From: JAWKUK01 sp964402175
Lineage (GTDB): Bacteria > Planctomycetota > UBA1135 > GCA-002686595
Direction of reading: 5' to 3'
Assembly (NCBI GenBank): GCA_964402175.1
Contig: CAYOBN010000017.1
Coordinates: 1-64,000 of the forward strand
DNA length: 64,000 nucleotides
Position numbers and translations under genes: made by a program. Shown here one piece after another: positions 1 to 8,453 of the stretch (position 1 is the first letter of the stretch; the number at the start of each line of letters is the position of its first letter). The notes beneath the pieces were generated by a model. The model worked only from the letters and a program-made list of their open reading frames with translations. It was not told the DNA's origin and made no database searches.

Positions 1-510
1 CGCTGGCTTCGACGGCGGTGCGGGCGCGGGCTTGTAGAGCGTCACGAGCATGCCGCCGACCGCAGCGAGCACGATCCCCGCGTAGAACTGCCACGCGAGG
101 CTACCGAAGCCGCCCTTCGGCGGGTGCAGCGACAGCGACACGACCGCGTTCACGATCGGCGCACCCGCGAAGATGATCGACATCACGACCGCGGGCTGCC
201 CCTTCGCGCCGAAGGCGAGCAGCACGCAGAACGCGCCGATGGCCCCCACCGCACCTGCGATGAGCGAGCGGGTCCAGCCCGCGCGCGGGAAGCTCCAGTC
301 GGTCCCGTTGATCAGGAGCAGGGCCGTCGGCGCCAACACCGCGATCAGCATGTACGCGATCCCGACCCAGAGGAACGCCTTGTAGCGCCCGTTGACGGGG
401 TCCCCCATCCCGACCTGCCCCATGTGCAGGAAGACCCCGTAGAGCCCCCAGGACACGACGGTCATGAGGGAGAAGACGAACCAGAGGTTGCCGCTCGGAG
501 TTTCAGGCAT
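1..510 (-). CDS. EamA/DMT-like membrane transporter (3' end outside window)
   Basis: The reading frame opens with ATG at 510 and runs off the left edge, giving 170 residues. The protein starts MPETPSGNLWFVFSLM and is almost entirely hydrophobic, with about five membrane segments separated by short polar loops; the last visible segment ends in GGMLVTLYKP followed by a Pro/Ala-rich tail. This alternation and the helix ending resemble half of an EamA/drug-metabolite-transporter (10-helix) protein. No substrate can be read from it. It lies downstream of acyP on the same strand after a 158-base gap, so it may have its own promoter. Family assignment is by hydrophobic pattern only; an unrelated small polytopic membrane protein is possible. 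Confidence 0.6.
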   Translation of the reverse strand, partial: MPETPSGNLWFVFSLMTVVSWGLYGVFLHMGQVGMGDPVNGRYKAFLWVGIAYMLIAVLAPTALLLINGTDWSFPRAGWTRSLIAGAVGAIGAFCVLLAFGAKGQPAVVMSIIFAGAPIVNAVVSLSLHPPKGGFGSLAWQFYAGIVLAAVGGMLVTLYKPAPAPPSKPA

Positions 511-668
511 GGTGCAGGGGGGCTCGCGGGAGCGAATACGGTAGCAGGTGCGCGCGCCCCGGGGTTGCCGAGGGCCGGTTTGCCGCGCACATGGGATTCG
601 CAGCAGACGCCCGCTCGGATGTCACCGCGCGATCCGCCCGACCAGCGAAAGCGCCACGGCCCGGGAGC

Positions 669-962
669 TCAACGGCGCACTTCGAACGTGCGTAGGCCGC
701 GCGGCGCGCCGGTGTCCTGGACCTCGATGCCCTCGACGCGCGCCCCCGACGGGCCCTTGGCGAGCCAGGTGACGAGGGCCTCGACCGCGGCGGCTTGGCC
801 CTCGGCCCAGACTTCGACGCGGCCGTCGGGCAGGTTCTGGACGTAGCCTCCGACGCCGAGCGCGCGCGCCTCCGCGCCCGTGTGCCAGCGGAAGCCGACG
901 CCTTGGACGTGGCCTGACACGAAGATGTGGCGCGCGATCCGTGTTGCTCCGTCCGCGGGCAT
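669..962 (-). CDS. acyP: Acylphosphatase
   Basis: The 97-residue product has the full acylphosphatase signature: SGHVQGVGFRW at residues 16-26, with the phosphate-binding loop and catalytic Arg25, and GYVQNLPDGRVEV at 39-51, with catalytic Asn43. The length matches the family (about 90-100 residues). The enzyme hydrolyses the carboxyl-phosphate bond of acyl phosphates in the cytoplasm; its physiological substrate in bacteria is generally unclear. The start lies 3 bases after the stop of miaE, so the two are almost certainly co-transcribed, together with the corrinoid adenosyltransferase upstream. Nothing is missing from the active site. Confidence 0.95.
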   Translation of the reverse strand: MPADGATRIARHIFVSGHVQGVGFRWHTGAEARALGVGGYVQNLPDGRVEVWAEGQAAAVEALVTWLAKGPSGARVEGIEVQDTGAPRGLRTFEVRR

Positions 963-965
963 GGC

Positions 966-1571
966 TCAGACGAGCGCGGGCGCGCCGAGCATTCCAGAGT
1001 GCACGCGGTGCTCGAACGGCGCAGCGGCGACCACTTCACCTTCGATCGCGCGGAGCTGCGCGGTGCGGCGCGCGACGACGTCCGCGTCGAAGGCCTCGCG
1101 GGCGAGGCGCAGATAGAGCCCTTGATGCGCGGCCTCGGACGGCAGCAGCTCCTTGTACAGCGCCCGCAGCGTCGGATCGGTGAGGTGGTGCGCCAAGAGG
1201 TGAAAGCGCTCGAGGCTGCGCGCCTCGATCAGGTGCGCGATGACGAGGCGGTCGAGGAAGAGGCTGGAGCGAGTCCCGGCGGAGCGGGTGTGGAGCGCTG
1301 CGGCGTACGGGTTCTCGTCCTGCGGACCGAGCGCGCCTCCGCGAGCTTCGAGCTCGCCGATCACACGCACGAAGTGCTGCATCTCCTCGATCGCGACCTC
1401 ACCGAGCGCATGCACGAGCGTGCGGTGCTCGGGGTTCTTCGCGATAAGGGACTGCGCTGTCGTCGCCGCTTTCAGCTCGCAGTGGGCGTGGTCCGCCAGC
1501 AGCGCCAGCGGCGCGCGCTCGACGAGTGCCACCCACTCGACGGGTGTCGCGTAGTCCAGCGGGAAACCCAT
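966..1571 (-). CDS. miaE: MiaE-like tRNA-(ms2io6A)-hydroxylase
   Basis: A ferritin-like di-iron protein of 201 residues. Metal-ligand pattern: Glu in HCELKA (about residue 32), the EExxH motif AIEEMQHF (62-66), Glu in LIEARSLERF and a late ExxH in SEAAHQGL. This arrangement is that of MiaE, which hydroxylates the isopentenyl group of 2-methylthio-N6-isopentenyladenosine at position 37 of tRNAs. The frame is open further upstream to 1622, but that start would overlap the preceding gene by 47 bases; the ATG at 1571, encoding MGFPLDYATPVEW, lies 4 bases after the upstream stop and is preferred. The neighbour acyP follows after 3 bases. Assignment rests on the di-iron pattern and length; another ferritin-like hydroxylase is possible. 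Confidence 0.85.
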   Translation of the reverse strand: MGFPLDYATPVEWVALVERAPLALLADHAHCELKAATTAQSLIAKNPEHRTLVHALGEVAIEEMQHFVRVIGELEARGGALGPQDENPYAAALHTRSAGTRSSLFLDRLVIAHLIEARSLERFHLLAHHLTDPTLRALYKELLPSEAAHQGLYLRLAREAFDADVVARRTAQLRAIEGEVVAAAPFEHRVHSGMLGAPALV

Positions 1572-1575
1572 GGGC

Positions 1576-2142
1576 TCAGCGGTTCGCGCCGGGCTGCCAA
1601 AGGACGTCGGCGCGCCCGCCATCGTTCGCGGCGCGCGCGAGCACGAAGAGGAGGTCCGACAGCCGGTTCAAGTACTTGAGGACCTCGGGGTTCACGCGCC
1701 CGTCTTCTTCGTGCACCAGCAAGTCGACGAGGTGCCGCTCGGCGCGCCGGCACGTCGTCCGAGCGAGGTGCAACCACGCCGCTGCGCGGTTGCCGCCAGG
1801 GAGCACGAACGAGTTCAGCGGTTCGAGGCTCTCGTTGACCTTGTCGATCCACTGCTCGAGCCGCGCCGTGTAGTTCGCGGTGATGCGCAGACGATCTCCG
1901 GCTTCGCCGGGGACACACAGGTCCGAGCCCACGTCGAAGAGGTCGTTCTGGATGACGCGCAGCCAATCACCGAACGGCTGGGGCAAACCTTCGACCAGCG
2001 CCATGCCGAGCACGCTCGACAGCTCGTCCACCGTTCCGTACGAGGCCACCCGCGGGTGGTTCTTCGGCAGGGAGCTGCCGTCTCCGAGGCGGGTGACACC
2101 GTCGTCGCCGGTGCGCGTGTAGATGCGAGAGAGGTGGACCAT
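1576..2142 (-). CDS. pduO: PduO-type ATP:cob(I)alamin adenosyltransferase
   Basis: The 188-residue protein carries the family motifs in order: YTRTGDDG (8-15, ATP binding), GTVDELSS (36-43), LPGG (114-117), RTTCRRAER (128-136) and NRLSDLLF (159-166). PduO-type enzymes transfer the adenosyl group of ATP to cob(I)alamin, making coenzyme B12, and act in the cytoplasm as trimers. Full length and all ATP-contact segments are present. The start lies 18 bases downstream of the cytochrome gene stop, and miaE starts 4 bases after its own stop, so it sits inside a minus-strand operon. No adenosylcobalamin-dependent enzyme is seen in the window, although a B12-binding radical SAM protein is encoded at 36769-38199. 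Confidence 0.95.
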   Translation of the reverse strand: MVHLSRIYTRTGDDGVTRLGDGSSLPKNHPRVASYGTVDELSSVLGMALVEGLPQPFGDWLRVIQNDLFDVGSDLCVPGEAGDRLRITANYTARLEQWIDKVNESLEPLNSFVLPGGNRAAAWLHLARTTCRRAERHLVDLLVHEEDGRVNPEVLKYLNRLSDLLFVLARAANDGGRADVLWQPGANR

Positions 2143-2160
2143 CGGGGGGCCGATGATACG

Positions 2161-5100
2161 TCAGCGGGCGCGGCGCCGCACGACGACCCGGCGCAGGACC
2201 TCGGGCAGCTCTGCGTCGCTCACTTTCCCGTCCCCGTCCAGGTCGTAACGCTCCAGGAACCCGTCCGGAGTGATCTCGACCCCGAACTCCAGAAGGTTGC
2301 CGATCCCCGCCGCGAGCTCGGCGGGGCTGATGCGGTCGTCGGCGTCGGTGTCGAGCTGCTTCAAGAGGTCGGGCCGCCGCCGGAGCTCGCGTTTGGTCAA
2401 GGAGCCATCCTTGTCGGCGTCGAGCAACGCCAGGAGCCGCGCTTCGTCGAGCGTCGGCGACAGCGCGAGCACCTCACCGATGCGCCGCGTGGGCCACTCG
2501 GGTGTCCGCCGCTCGATCCCACGCCGCTCTGCGGCGCGGTCGCGCCCGGCGTCGAGCTGGACCCCCCCGTCGCCGTCGCGATCGAGCGCCTGCCAATCTT
2601 CGTCGCGCAGCTTGAATTCGCCGAGGGAGAGGGAACCGCCGCCGCTGCGGTCGACCTTGCCGAACTGCGCCAGGCCCCGCGCATCGCCGAACCGCAGCTG
2701 GCGCAGGGGCCCAGGATGCCGCGAGAGCTCTGCGGGCGAGAGCCGGTTGTCCCCGTCCAGGTCGAGCGCTGCGAAGACCGCAGCCGTCATCTCCTTGCGG
2801 TCCAGCTTCAGGTCGTGCTTCTTGTCGAACACAAACGGGTCGATCCCGTCGAGGAGCCGCGCGAGGTCGCCGTCGACCGCGGTGCGGTCTTCGCCGATGC
2901 TCACGCCCTCGGCGCCGCGGACCGACTCCGCCTCGGAGCGCCCGAGGAGGCGCGCTTCGAGCTCCTTCTGCAGCTCGACGAGCTCGGCGAGGATCACGCG
3001 CCCATCGCCATCGCGATCCGCGCCCGCTGGCAACGCGGCGACTTCGTCCCCCGTCACGAGCCCGTTGCGATCGCGGTCGGCTTTGCGGTAGATCGCCCGC
3101 GCATCGGCGCTGACGACATCCGGCAGCGGCTCGTAGCGCGAGAAGAGGCCGAGGGTCTCGGCATCGACAGCCAGCAGGCGCTGGATCTCCGCCGCCCGTA
3201 GCCAGCGCGAGTGCGCGTGGCTCACGTCCTTCAGCTGCGTCCCATCGGGTGCCACCATCTGGTCGAGGGGGAACTCCTCGACGACCGCGACCCACGTATC
3301 GCGCACGGCGCGGAAGACCCCCTGCTGCACAGGCTCCTTCGAGAGCGAGACGTCGATGATCGCCAAACCGTCGGCCCCGGAGACGAGCACGTAGGGCTGC
3401 AGGAAAGGCGGGTTGTAGAAGCTCGCATGGACGAGGTGTTCGGCGCTGTCACCGACGTCGCTGCGCCGTCCCGTGAACGCGGGCCGCGTCGGATCCGTGA
3501 CATCGACGAGCCGCATGAACGAGTCCACCTGCCCATCGTCACGCGCGCGCTCTTCGACGAGGTACACGTAGTCGCGCTCACGCGTGGGTTCGCCGCCCTG
3601 AGAGGTCGCAAGGTCCACTTTGCTGCGCAGCGCGAGCCCTCGGTAGCGGAACTCGCGCCCGGCCGGCATATGGCTGACCGAGCGTTGGTCGTTACCGCGC
3701 GTCGGGAAGACCAGCCGCGCATTCGTCGGCTCGGTGGCATCGACCAGGAAGAGCCCGAGCTCTTCGTCGAGGCACGCGACCACCATGCGCGCTTCGGTGC
3801 GCTCGTCGAGGAGCGTGCCGTCTTTGTCGACCATCGGCCGACTGTGCTGGAAGAGCACGTCGACGTCGATCGTGGCGTCGCGATCGGCGCGGCCTCCGAC
3901 GAGCGAGCGGCCACCGACCACCCGCGGCGCCAGCGGCACGGAGATATCGACGATCAGGAGGCCACCGGGCCCGTCGGCGACGTACGCGTAGGGCCAGCGG
4001 ACCTCGACCTCGTGGGCATCGAGCGTCGGCAACGTGGCGATGCGCGCGATGCGTGCGGGCTCGCTGACGTCGTAGAGCTTCAGGCCACCGACCCCGTCCG
4101 CCACGAGCAGCACATCGCCAGCGAGCGCCATGCCGCGCGGCGAAACGCACTCCGTGAACGCGACGCGCTTCGGCTGGGTCGCGTTCCTGACGTCCAGGAC
4201 GTGCACACCGCGCCCACCTTCGCTCGCGTACAGGTACTCCGCGAAGCCGTGCAACGGGTCGCAGTCGAGCTCCAGGTCCACGACGTCCGGCAGCACGAAC
4301 TTCGCGATCGGCACCGAAGACGCGAGCTGCGTCCGATCGAGTGCGACCACTTCGATGCCGCGCCGATCGGCGAGGAACGCGAGGTGGCGCCCGAGTCGGA
4401 AGTTCGCGGAGCCGAGGCCCCACGTGGCCGGATTGCGGTGGCACTCGACACAGCTCCGCGCGGTCCCGCCGGTCGAATGGAGCTGGTGGTGGATCATCGT
4501 CAACCCGGACTTGCCCGCGGCAGTCACGGGGAACTCCTGATCGAGGATCCGCACCCCCGCCGCGTCGTCGACGGTGCCCATCGTCGAGAAGCCCGTCAGG
4601 TACGGCGCGACCCGGCCCGCTTCGTTGAGGCCTGCGTAGAAGCTCTTCCAGGTCGCAAACACCTTCTCCTGCGTCGTGACGCGGCCAGGGGTCCTGCGGC
4701 CCGTGAGCAGGTCGAGCTGTGAGAGCGCTTCGTTGCGATAGAAGTGGAAGCCCAGGAAGTTGACGTTCCAGCCCGCGTGGCAGGTGTAGCACTCGACGTT
4801 GGAGTGCGCGCCCGTCATCGCGCGGGCCGCTTCTGCGTTGAAGTCGGGCGTGCCAGGCGTGACGACATCGACCGCCTGCTTGACGCGGTGTTCGTTGCCC
4901 GTGACCTTCGAGCGCAGCCAGACCTCGCCATCGCGCTCGAAGAGGTGCTTGAGTCGGCGACCGCGTTCGGTCTGGAACGTCGTGCGCTCGGTGAATGTCC
5001 CGTGGCAGCTCTCGCACGAGATCTCCACCGCCTCCTCCATCCAACCGAGGAAGCGCCCGTCCCCCATCGTGTCCGCGAGGGTGTGGCAGTCGACGCAGTG

Positions 5101-6135
5101 CAGGCCCGACGCGTGGTGCACGTCGGGCGGGGTCATCGTGGGATCGTCGATGAAAAACGCGCGATGTAGGGGCGTGTCGGTGGTGCCCGGGATCTCGGGC
5201 CCACCCGGGGCGCCGGGCGGTAGCTGCGACAGTCCACGGAAGTGCAGCCCGATCGAAGCATCGCCGTAATGGCACGACGTGCACGTCGAAGTCGGCGGCG
5301 CGCCGACCATGACGTGGGCGCGCGGATGGCCGGGCTCGCTCTTCGGCACCGTGCGGTCGTTCGATTCGCTCAGCCCGTTGACCGCGTACGGGACATGGCA
5401 CGCCGCACAGCCCGCGCCGCGGTAATCGCCATCGAGTCCGACGCGCCCGCGCACCGCGCGGCCCTCGGACCACAGGTGGCACTGCATGCACTCCTTGCGC
5501 GCCAGGTCCGGGTAGTGGGTCGCGAGCGCACCCGGATCGTGTTTCGGGTCGATCGCAGGGAGCTGCACGAGGCGCGACACGGTGCTCCCTTCGGCCGGCG
5601 TCAGCGGCGCTTCGGGGAAGACGCTGAAGCGCGAGCCGCGCTCGGTCGTGAAGCCGACTTCGTAGAAGCCGTCGGACAGGTGGCCCGCGGTCGTGCCGTG
5701 GAGGCTGATCCGCAGGTGCTGCACGAGCTCGGCGTGGCAGCTCCCGCAGGCGCGCTCCGCGACCCGCAGGTCCATGGGGTTCACGAAGCGCGTGTACGCG
5801 AGGTCGTGGTCCAGCGGTAGCACCCGCTCGTCATCGGTCGACGGCGGGGCGCTGGGCTGGACGTGGGCGAGCAGCTTCTCGCGGGTCTTGCCGTTGCCCC
5901 CGTGGCAATCCACACACGAGAGCGGAAAGCCCGGGTGCATGTCCTCGATGCCCGCGTGGCAGTGCATGCAGCCCTCGGAGTCCGCCATCACTGGCGCAGG
6001 GCTCACAGCGACCGGCGGCGGCTCGAAGTGCGCAAACGGCGCCCGGCGCGGCACGGAATACGAACGCGCGAGTTGGCCCCCGCCGAAGGCGAGCAACACG
6101 AGCAGTCCGACGATCAGAGCGAACGGAGAGCGCAC
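2161..6135 (-). CDS. Decaheme cytochrome c fused to LVIVD beta-propeller and EF-hand array
   Basis: The 1324-residue protein has three parts. First, an N-terminal membrane segment (about 5-20) is followed by ten CxxCH heme c motifs, starting at residues 56, 74, 130, 216, 243, 285, 347, 374, 449 and 562. Second, residues about 585-950 form a propeller of LVIVD type, with recurring strands such as YVADGPGGLLIVDIS. Third, residues about 1030-1320 contain nine calcium-loop patterns of EF-hand type, for example DRDRNGLVTGDE, DLDGDNRLSPAE and DLDGDGKVSDAE. It starts with GTG, 10 bases after the stop of the DUF1501-type gene. By inference it is a periplasmic or surface-anchored electron-transfer protein; the redox partner is unknown. 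The reading frame is uninterrupted despite its size. Confidence 0.88.
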   Translation of the reverse strand: MRSPFALIVGLLVLLAFGGGQLARSYSVPRRAPFAHFEPPPVAVSPAPVMADSEGCMHCHAGIEDMHPGFPLSCVDCHGGNGKTREKLLAHVQPSAPPSTDDERVLPLDHDLAYTRFVNPMDLRVAERACGSCHAELVQHLRISLHGTTAGHLSDGFYEVGFTTERGSRFSVFPEAPLTPAEGSTVSRLVQLPAIDPKHDPGALATHYPDLARKECMQCHLWSEGRAVRGRVGLDGDYRGAGCAACHVPYAVNGLSESNDRTVPKSEPGHPRAHVMVGAPPTSTCTSCHYGDASIGLHFRGLSQLPPGAPGGPEIPGTTDTPLHRAFFIDDPTMTPPDVHHASGLHCVDCHTLADTMGDGRFLGWMEEAVEISCESCHGTFTERTTFQTERGRRLKHLFERDGEVWLRSKVTGNEHRVKQAVDVVTPGTPDFNAEAARAMTGAHSNVECYTCHAGWNVNFLGFHFYRNEALSQLDLLTGRRTPGRVTTQEKVFATWKSFYAGLNEAGRVAPYLTGFSTMGTVDDAAGVRILDQEFPVTAAGKSGLTMIHHQLHSTGGTARSCVECHRNPATWGLGSANFRLGRHLAFLADRRGIEVVALDRTQLASSVPIAKFVLPDVVDLELDCDPLHGFAEYLYASEGGRGVHVLDVRNATQPKRVAFTECVSPRGMALAGDVLLVADGVGGLKLYDVSEPARIARIATLPTLDAHEVEVRWPYAYVADGPGGLLIVDISVPLAPRVVGGRSLVGGRADRDATIDVDVLFQHSRPMVDKDGTLLDERTEARMVVACLDEELGLFLVDATEPTNARLVFPTRGNDQRSVSHMPAGREFRYRGLALRSKVDLATSQGGEPTRERDYVYLVEERARDDGQVDSFMRLVDVTDPTRPAFTGRRSDVGDSAEHLVHASFYNPPFLQPYVLVSGADGLAIIDVSLSKEPVQQGVFRAVRDTWVAVVEEFPLDQMVAPDGTQLKDVSHAHSRWLRAAEIQRLLAVDAETLGLFSRYEPLPDVVSADARAIYRKADRDRNGLVTGDEVAALPAGADRDGDGRVILAELVELQKELEARLLGRSEAESVRGAEGVSIGEDRTAVDGDLARLLDGIDPFVFDKKHDLKLDRKEMTAAVFAALDLDGDNRLSPAELSRHPGPLRQLRFGDARGLAQFGKVDRSGGGSLSLGEFKLRDEDWQALDRDGDGGVQLDAGRDRAAERRGIERRTPEWPTRRIGEVLALSPTLDEARLLALLDADKDGSLTKRELRRRPDLLKQLDTDADDRISPAELAAGIGNLLEFGVEITPDGFLERYDLDGDGKVSDAELPEVLRRVVVRRRAR

Positions 6136-6145
6136 CGTCCGTGCC

Positions 6146-7303
6146 TCAGCCGAAGAGGCCCTTCAGCACCGCGCCCTTCGCGTGTTTGGCGTTTGCGCCG
6201 AAGAGGTTGCAGATCGTCGGAGTGACGTCGATCGTGCGCAGCTCGTCGTTGACCTCGCGGCCGCTGCGGAAGTCCGGGCCCCAAGCGACGCCGCACACGT
6301 AGTTCAGATCCTCCGAGCCATCGCCGTGGTCGAGGCCGCGGCGCGAGTTCAGGTCGCGGTCGCGGCCGAACTCGGGCAGGATGAAGACCGCGGTCGAGTC
6401 GCGCAGTTCCTCATCGGCCTTGATCGCGGTGATGAGCTCGCCGATCGCCGCATCGTTGCGCCGCACGACCTCGGAGTAGGCGTTGAACGAGCCGTGCGCG
6501 ACGTCTGCGTTCTGCAGCACGACCCCCACCACGCGCGGCTTGAAGATCGTCAAGAGGTTCCGCGCAAGGCGCAGAGCTTTGGCGTCACCGGCGTTGGCGC
6601 CCGTCAAACCCGTGGTGCCGCTCGTGAGCTCATCGAGGATGTAGCGCTCGACCCGCTGCAGCTCTTCGCGCTCGCGCTCGGCGTCGATGCCACGCGCGGC
6701 GAGGCGCGCGCGCAGCCTGGCCGCCAGGGCCTCTGTCGCGGGGTTGATCGGAGCAGGCCGACCGAAACGATCGAGCAGGCTCTTGAACTCGGCGTTGAAA
6801 ATCCCGTCGCCGTCGAGGATCGTCGCGCCGTAGCGCGCGCCGTAGTCCTGGTGCAAGCCGTACGAGTAGTTCGTCTGCTGGGCGCCACCCGAAGTCGTGA
6901 CCCACACATCGCCTTGGCTGAGGCCCAAGTCCTTGCGCAGGTACTCGAAGACCGTCGGATCGGGCCCGCGCTGGTTGTCGCGGATCCCGCGCGGTTCGCT
7001 GATCCCGGTGAAGATCGACATCGACGCGCCGAAGTGGCCCAGGTTCGAGGTCCTGAGCCGCGGGAACGACACGCCCTCCTTCGCGAGGCTGAGCATGTTC
7101 GGCACGTTGTCCGGGGTGCCGAACGTCTCGCGCGTCCGTACGCCCCCCGAGAACGCGATCAGGACCACCCGCTTCGTCTTGCGCCCCTGCACGAGCGGCG
7201 CGAGGGGGCGGGCCAGCACCCCCCCAGCGAGGAAACCCGGGGTCAATGCGCCGGTGAGGAGCGCTTGGCGCAGGAACTCGCGACGGTTCGTAGAGGGTCC
7301 CAT
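6146..7303 (-). CDS. DUF1501-type alkaline-phosphatase-fold protein with Tat signal
   Basis: The 385-residue product begins MGPSTNRREFLRQALLTGA, a Tat-like signal in which the twin-arginine core reads RREFLR. The body resembles the alkaline-phosphatase/sulfatase superfamily group annotated DUF1501: VVLIAFSGGVRTRETFG near the start, a central NADVAHGSFNAY segment, LPEFGRDRDLN, and a late DVTPTICNLFG. DUF1501 proteins are abundant in planctomycetes, exported, and of unknown substrate. It sits 45 bases downstream of a DUF1549-like gene, a frequent partner, and 10 bases before the cytochrome gene, which implies one transcript. Metal ligands cannot be assigned with certainty by eye, so catalytic activity is not claimed. 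Confidence 0.82.
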   Translation of the reverse strand: MGPSTNRREFLRQALLTGALTPGFLAGGVLARPLAPLVQGRKTKRVVLIAFSGGVRTRETFGTPDNVPNMLSLAKEGVSFPRLRTSNLGHFGASMSIFTGISEPRGIRDNQRGPDPTVFEYLRKDLGLSQGDVWVTTSGGAQQTNYSYGLHQDYGARYGATILDGDGIFNAEFKSLLDRFGRPAPINPATEALAARLRARLAARGIDAEREREELQRVERYILDELTSGTTGLTGANAGDAKALRLARNLLTIFKPRVVGVVLQNADVAHGSFNAYSEVVRRNDAAIGELITAIKADEELRDSTAVFILPEFGRDRDLNSRRGLDHGDGSEDLNYVCGVAWGPDFRSGREVNDELRTIDVTPTICNLFGANAKHAKGAVLKGLFG

Positions 7304-7348
7304 GGTGCTTTGTCCGGTCCGCGGGGCGGGATGGGGCCGCCGTCGCTG

Positions 7349-8422
7349 TCAGTAACGATGATAGGCCGGATCCGACAGCAATACCTGCAGGATCGTCCCT
7401 GGGCTACACGCGGGCTCACGCAGGACGGCGCAGAACTCGCGCAGCTCCTCATCGGACGGATCCCGGCCCAAGAGGCGCCGGAACTGGTCGCGGACCCACG
7501 CCGTCGGGTCCTCCAGCGCGGCTTTGTCCGGCACCGGGGCCTGTCCCGAGTCGAGCAACATCCGGACGAAGACCGCGCGCAGCGGGCGGGGATCGCCGAG
7601 GCCATCGAGGGCGCTGCGCAGGGTCTCCGCCTCTTCGGCGCTGGGCTCGCGCTGCAGGAGGTCGACGAAGAGGGCGCGGACGAACAGGCGATTCGGCAGC
7701 TCCCGGCCCGCGGCGAGGCGCGCGGTATAGGCCTCGGAGGTCAGCCAGGAGCGCAGGCTCGCGAGGTAGGTGCGCGGATCCTTCGCCTGCTCGCGCGCCA
7801 CCGCCGCCAGGGCGCGGCGCTCGAGCGGCGCGCCGACGATGCGCAGGTGCTCGCGCGCGATGAAGTGCCGCGCCGCGTCCTTGTGCTCGGCCGCGATGCG
7901 CACGACGTCCGATTGGCTCTTCGCCTGAGCGCCGAGGAAGAGGCCCTGCCGGCCGTCGTACGCGGCTTTGCCGATCTCGAGCTCGCGCGTCGCGAGCTGC
8001 ACCGTGATCCCGAGGAACTGCTCCATCACGACCGTGACGAAGGTGTCCGCGCCGGGATTGCGCAGGTCGAAGCTGGGCAGGAGCGCGATGCGATGCAGCG
8101 CGTCCCGAACCGAGAGCCGACCACCCACAAGGCCCTCGACGAGCGCATCGACCCCTTCCCCGCGCGGGGTGAAGTTGTCGATCAGCATGAAGTAATAAAG
8201 CTGCTCGTCGAGCCAATGGCGCCAGAACGGCGCGCTCCCGAGCACCTCGTCGAGGAGCGCGTGGGTCCCGCGCCCGAGCCAACGCGCGCGCTCGTCCTCG
8301 AAGGGCGTGCGCCCGAGGAGGTCCAAGAAGAGGCTGCGCAGCCGGCCCGCGTCCAGCGCATGGGCCGGCTCGGCCGCGCTCTGCGGGTCCTGTGCCCCGG
8401 TCGGCTCGGATCCAGTCCTCAC
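7349..8422 (-). CDS. DUF1549-like protein
   Basis: The frame is open back to 8782, but the first ~120 residues look like antisense of the divergent gene. The likely start is GTG at 8422 (VRTGSEPTGA), with GTG at 8440 as an alternative; the start is uncertain. The resulting ~357-residue protein is helix-rich and has three related segments, LFLDLLGRTPFEDERARWL, LFVDLLQREPSAEEAETL and FRRLLGRDPSDEELREF, resembling the DLLGR-P-E pattern of DUF1549/DUF4214-like planctomycete proteins. No CxxCH is present, so unlike many DUF1549 proteins it is not itself a cytochrome. It heads the minus-strand operon with the DUF1501-type protein and the decaheme cytochrome. Function unknown. Confidence 0.65.
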   Translation of the reverse strand: MRTGSEPTGAQDPQSAAEPAHALDAGRLRSLFLDLLGRTPFEDERARWLGRGTHALLDEVLGSAPFWRHWLDEQLYYFMLIDNFTPRGEGVDALVEGLVGGRLSVRDALHRIALLPSFDLRNPGADTFVTVVMEQFLGITVQLATRELEIGKAAYDGRQGLFLGAQAKSQSDVVRIAAEHKDAARHFIAREHLRIVGAPLERRALAAVAREQAKDPRTYLASLRSWLTSEAYTARLAAGRELPNRLFVRALFVDLLQREPSAEEAETLRSALDGLGDPRPLRAVFVRMLLDSGQAPVPDKAALEDPTAWVRDQFRRLLGRDPSDEELREFCAVLREPACSPGTILQVLLSDPAYHRY

Positions 8423-8453
8423 GTCGCCATCGTAACCCACAGCGACGGATACG

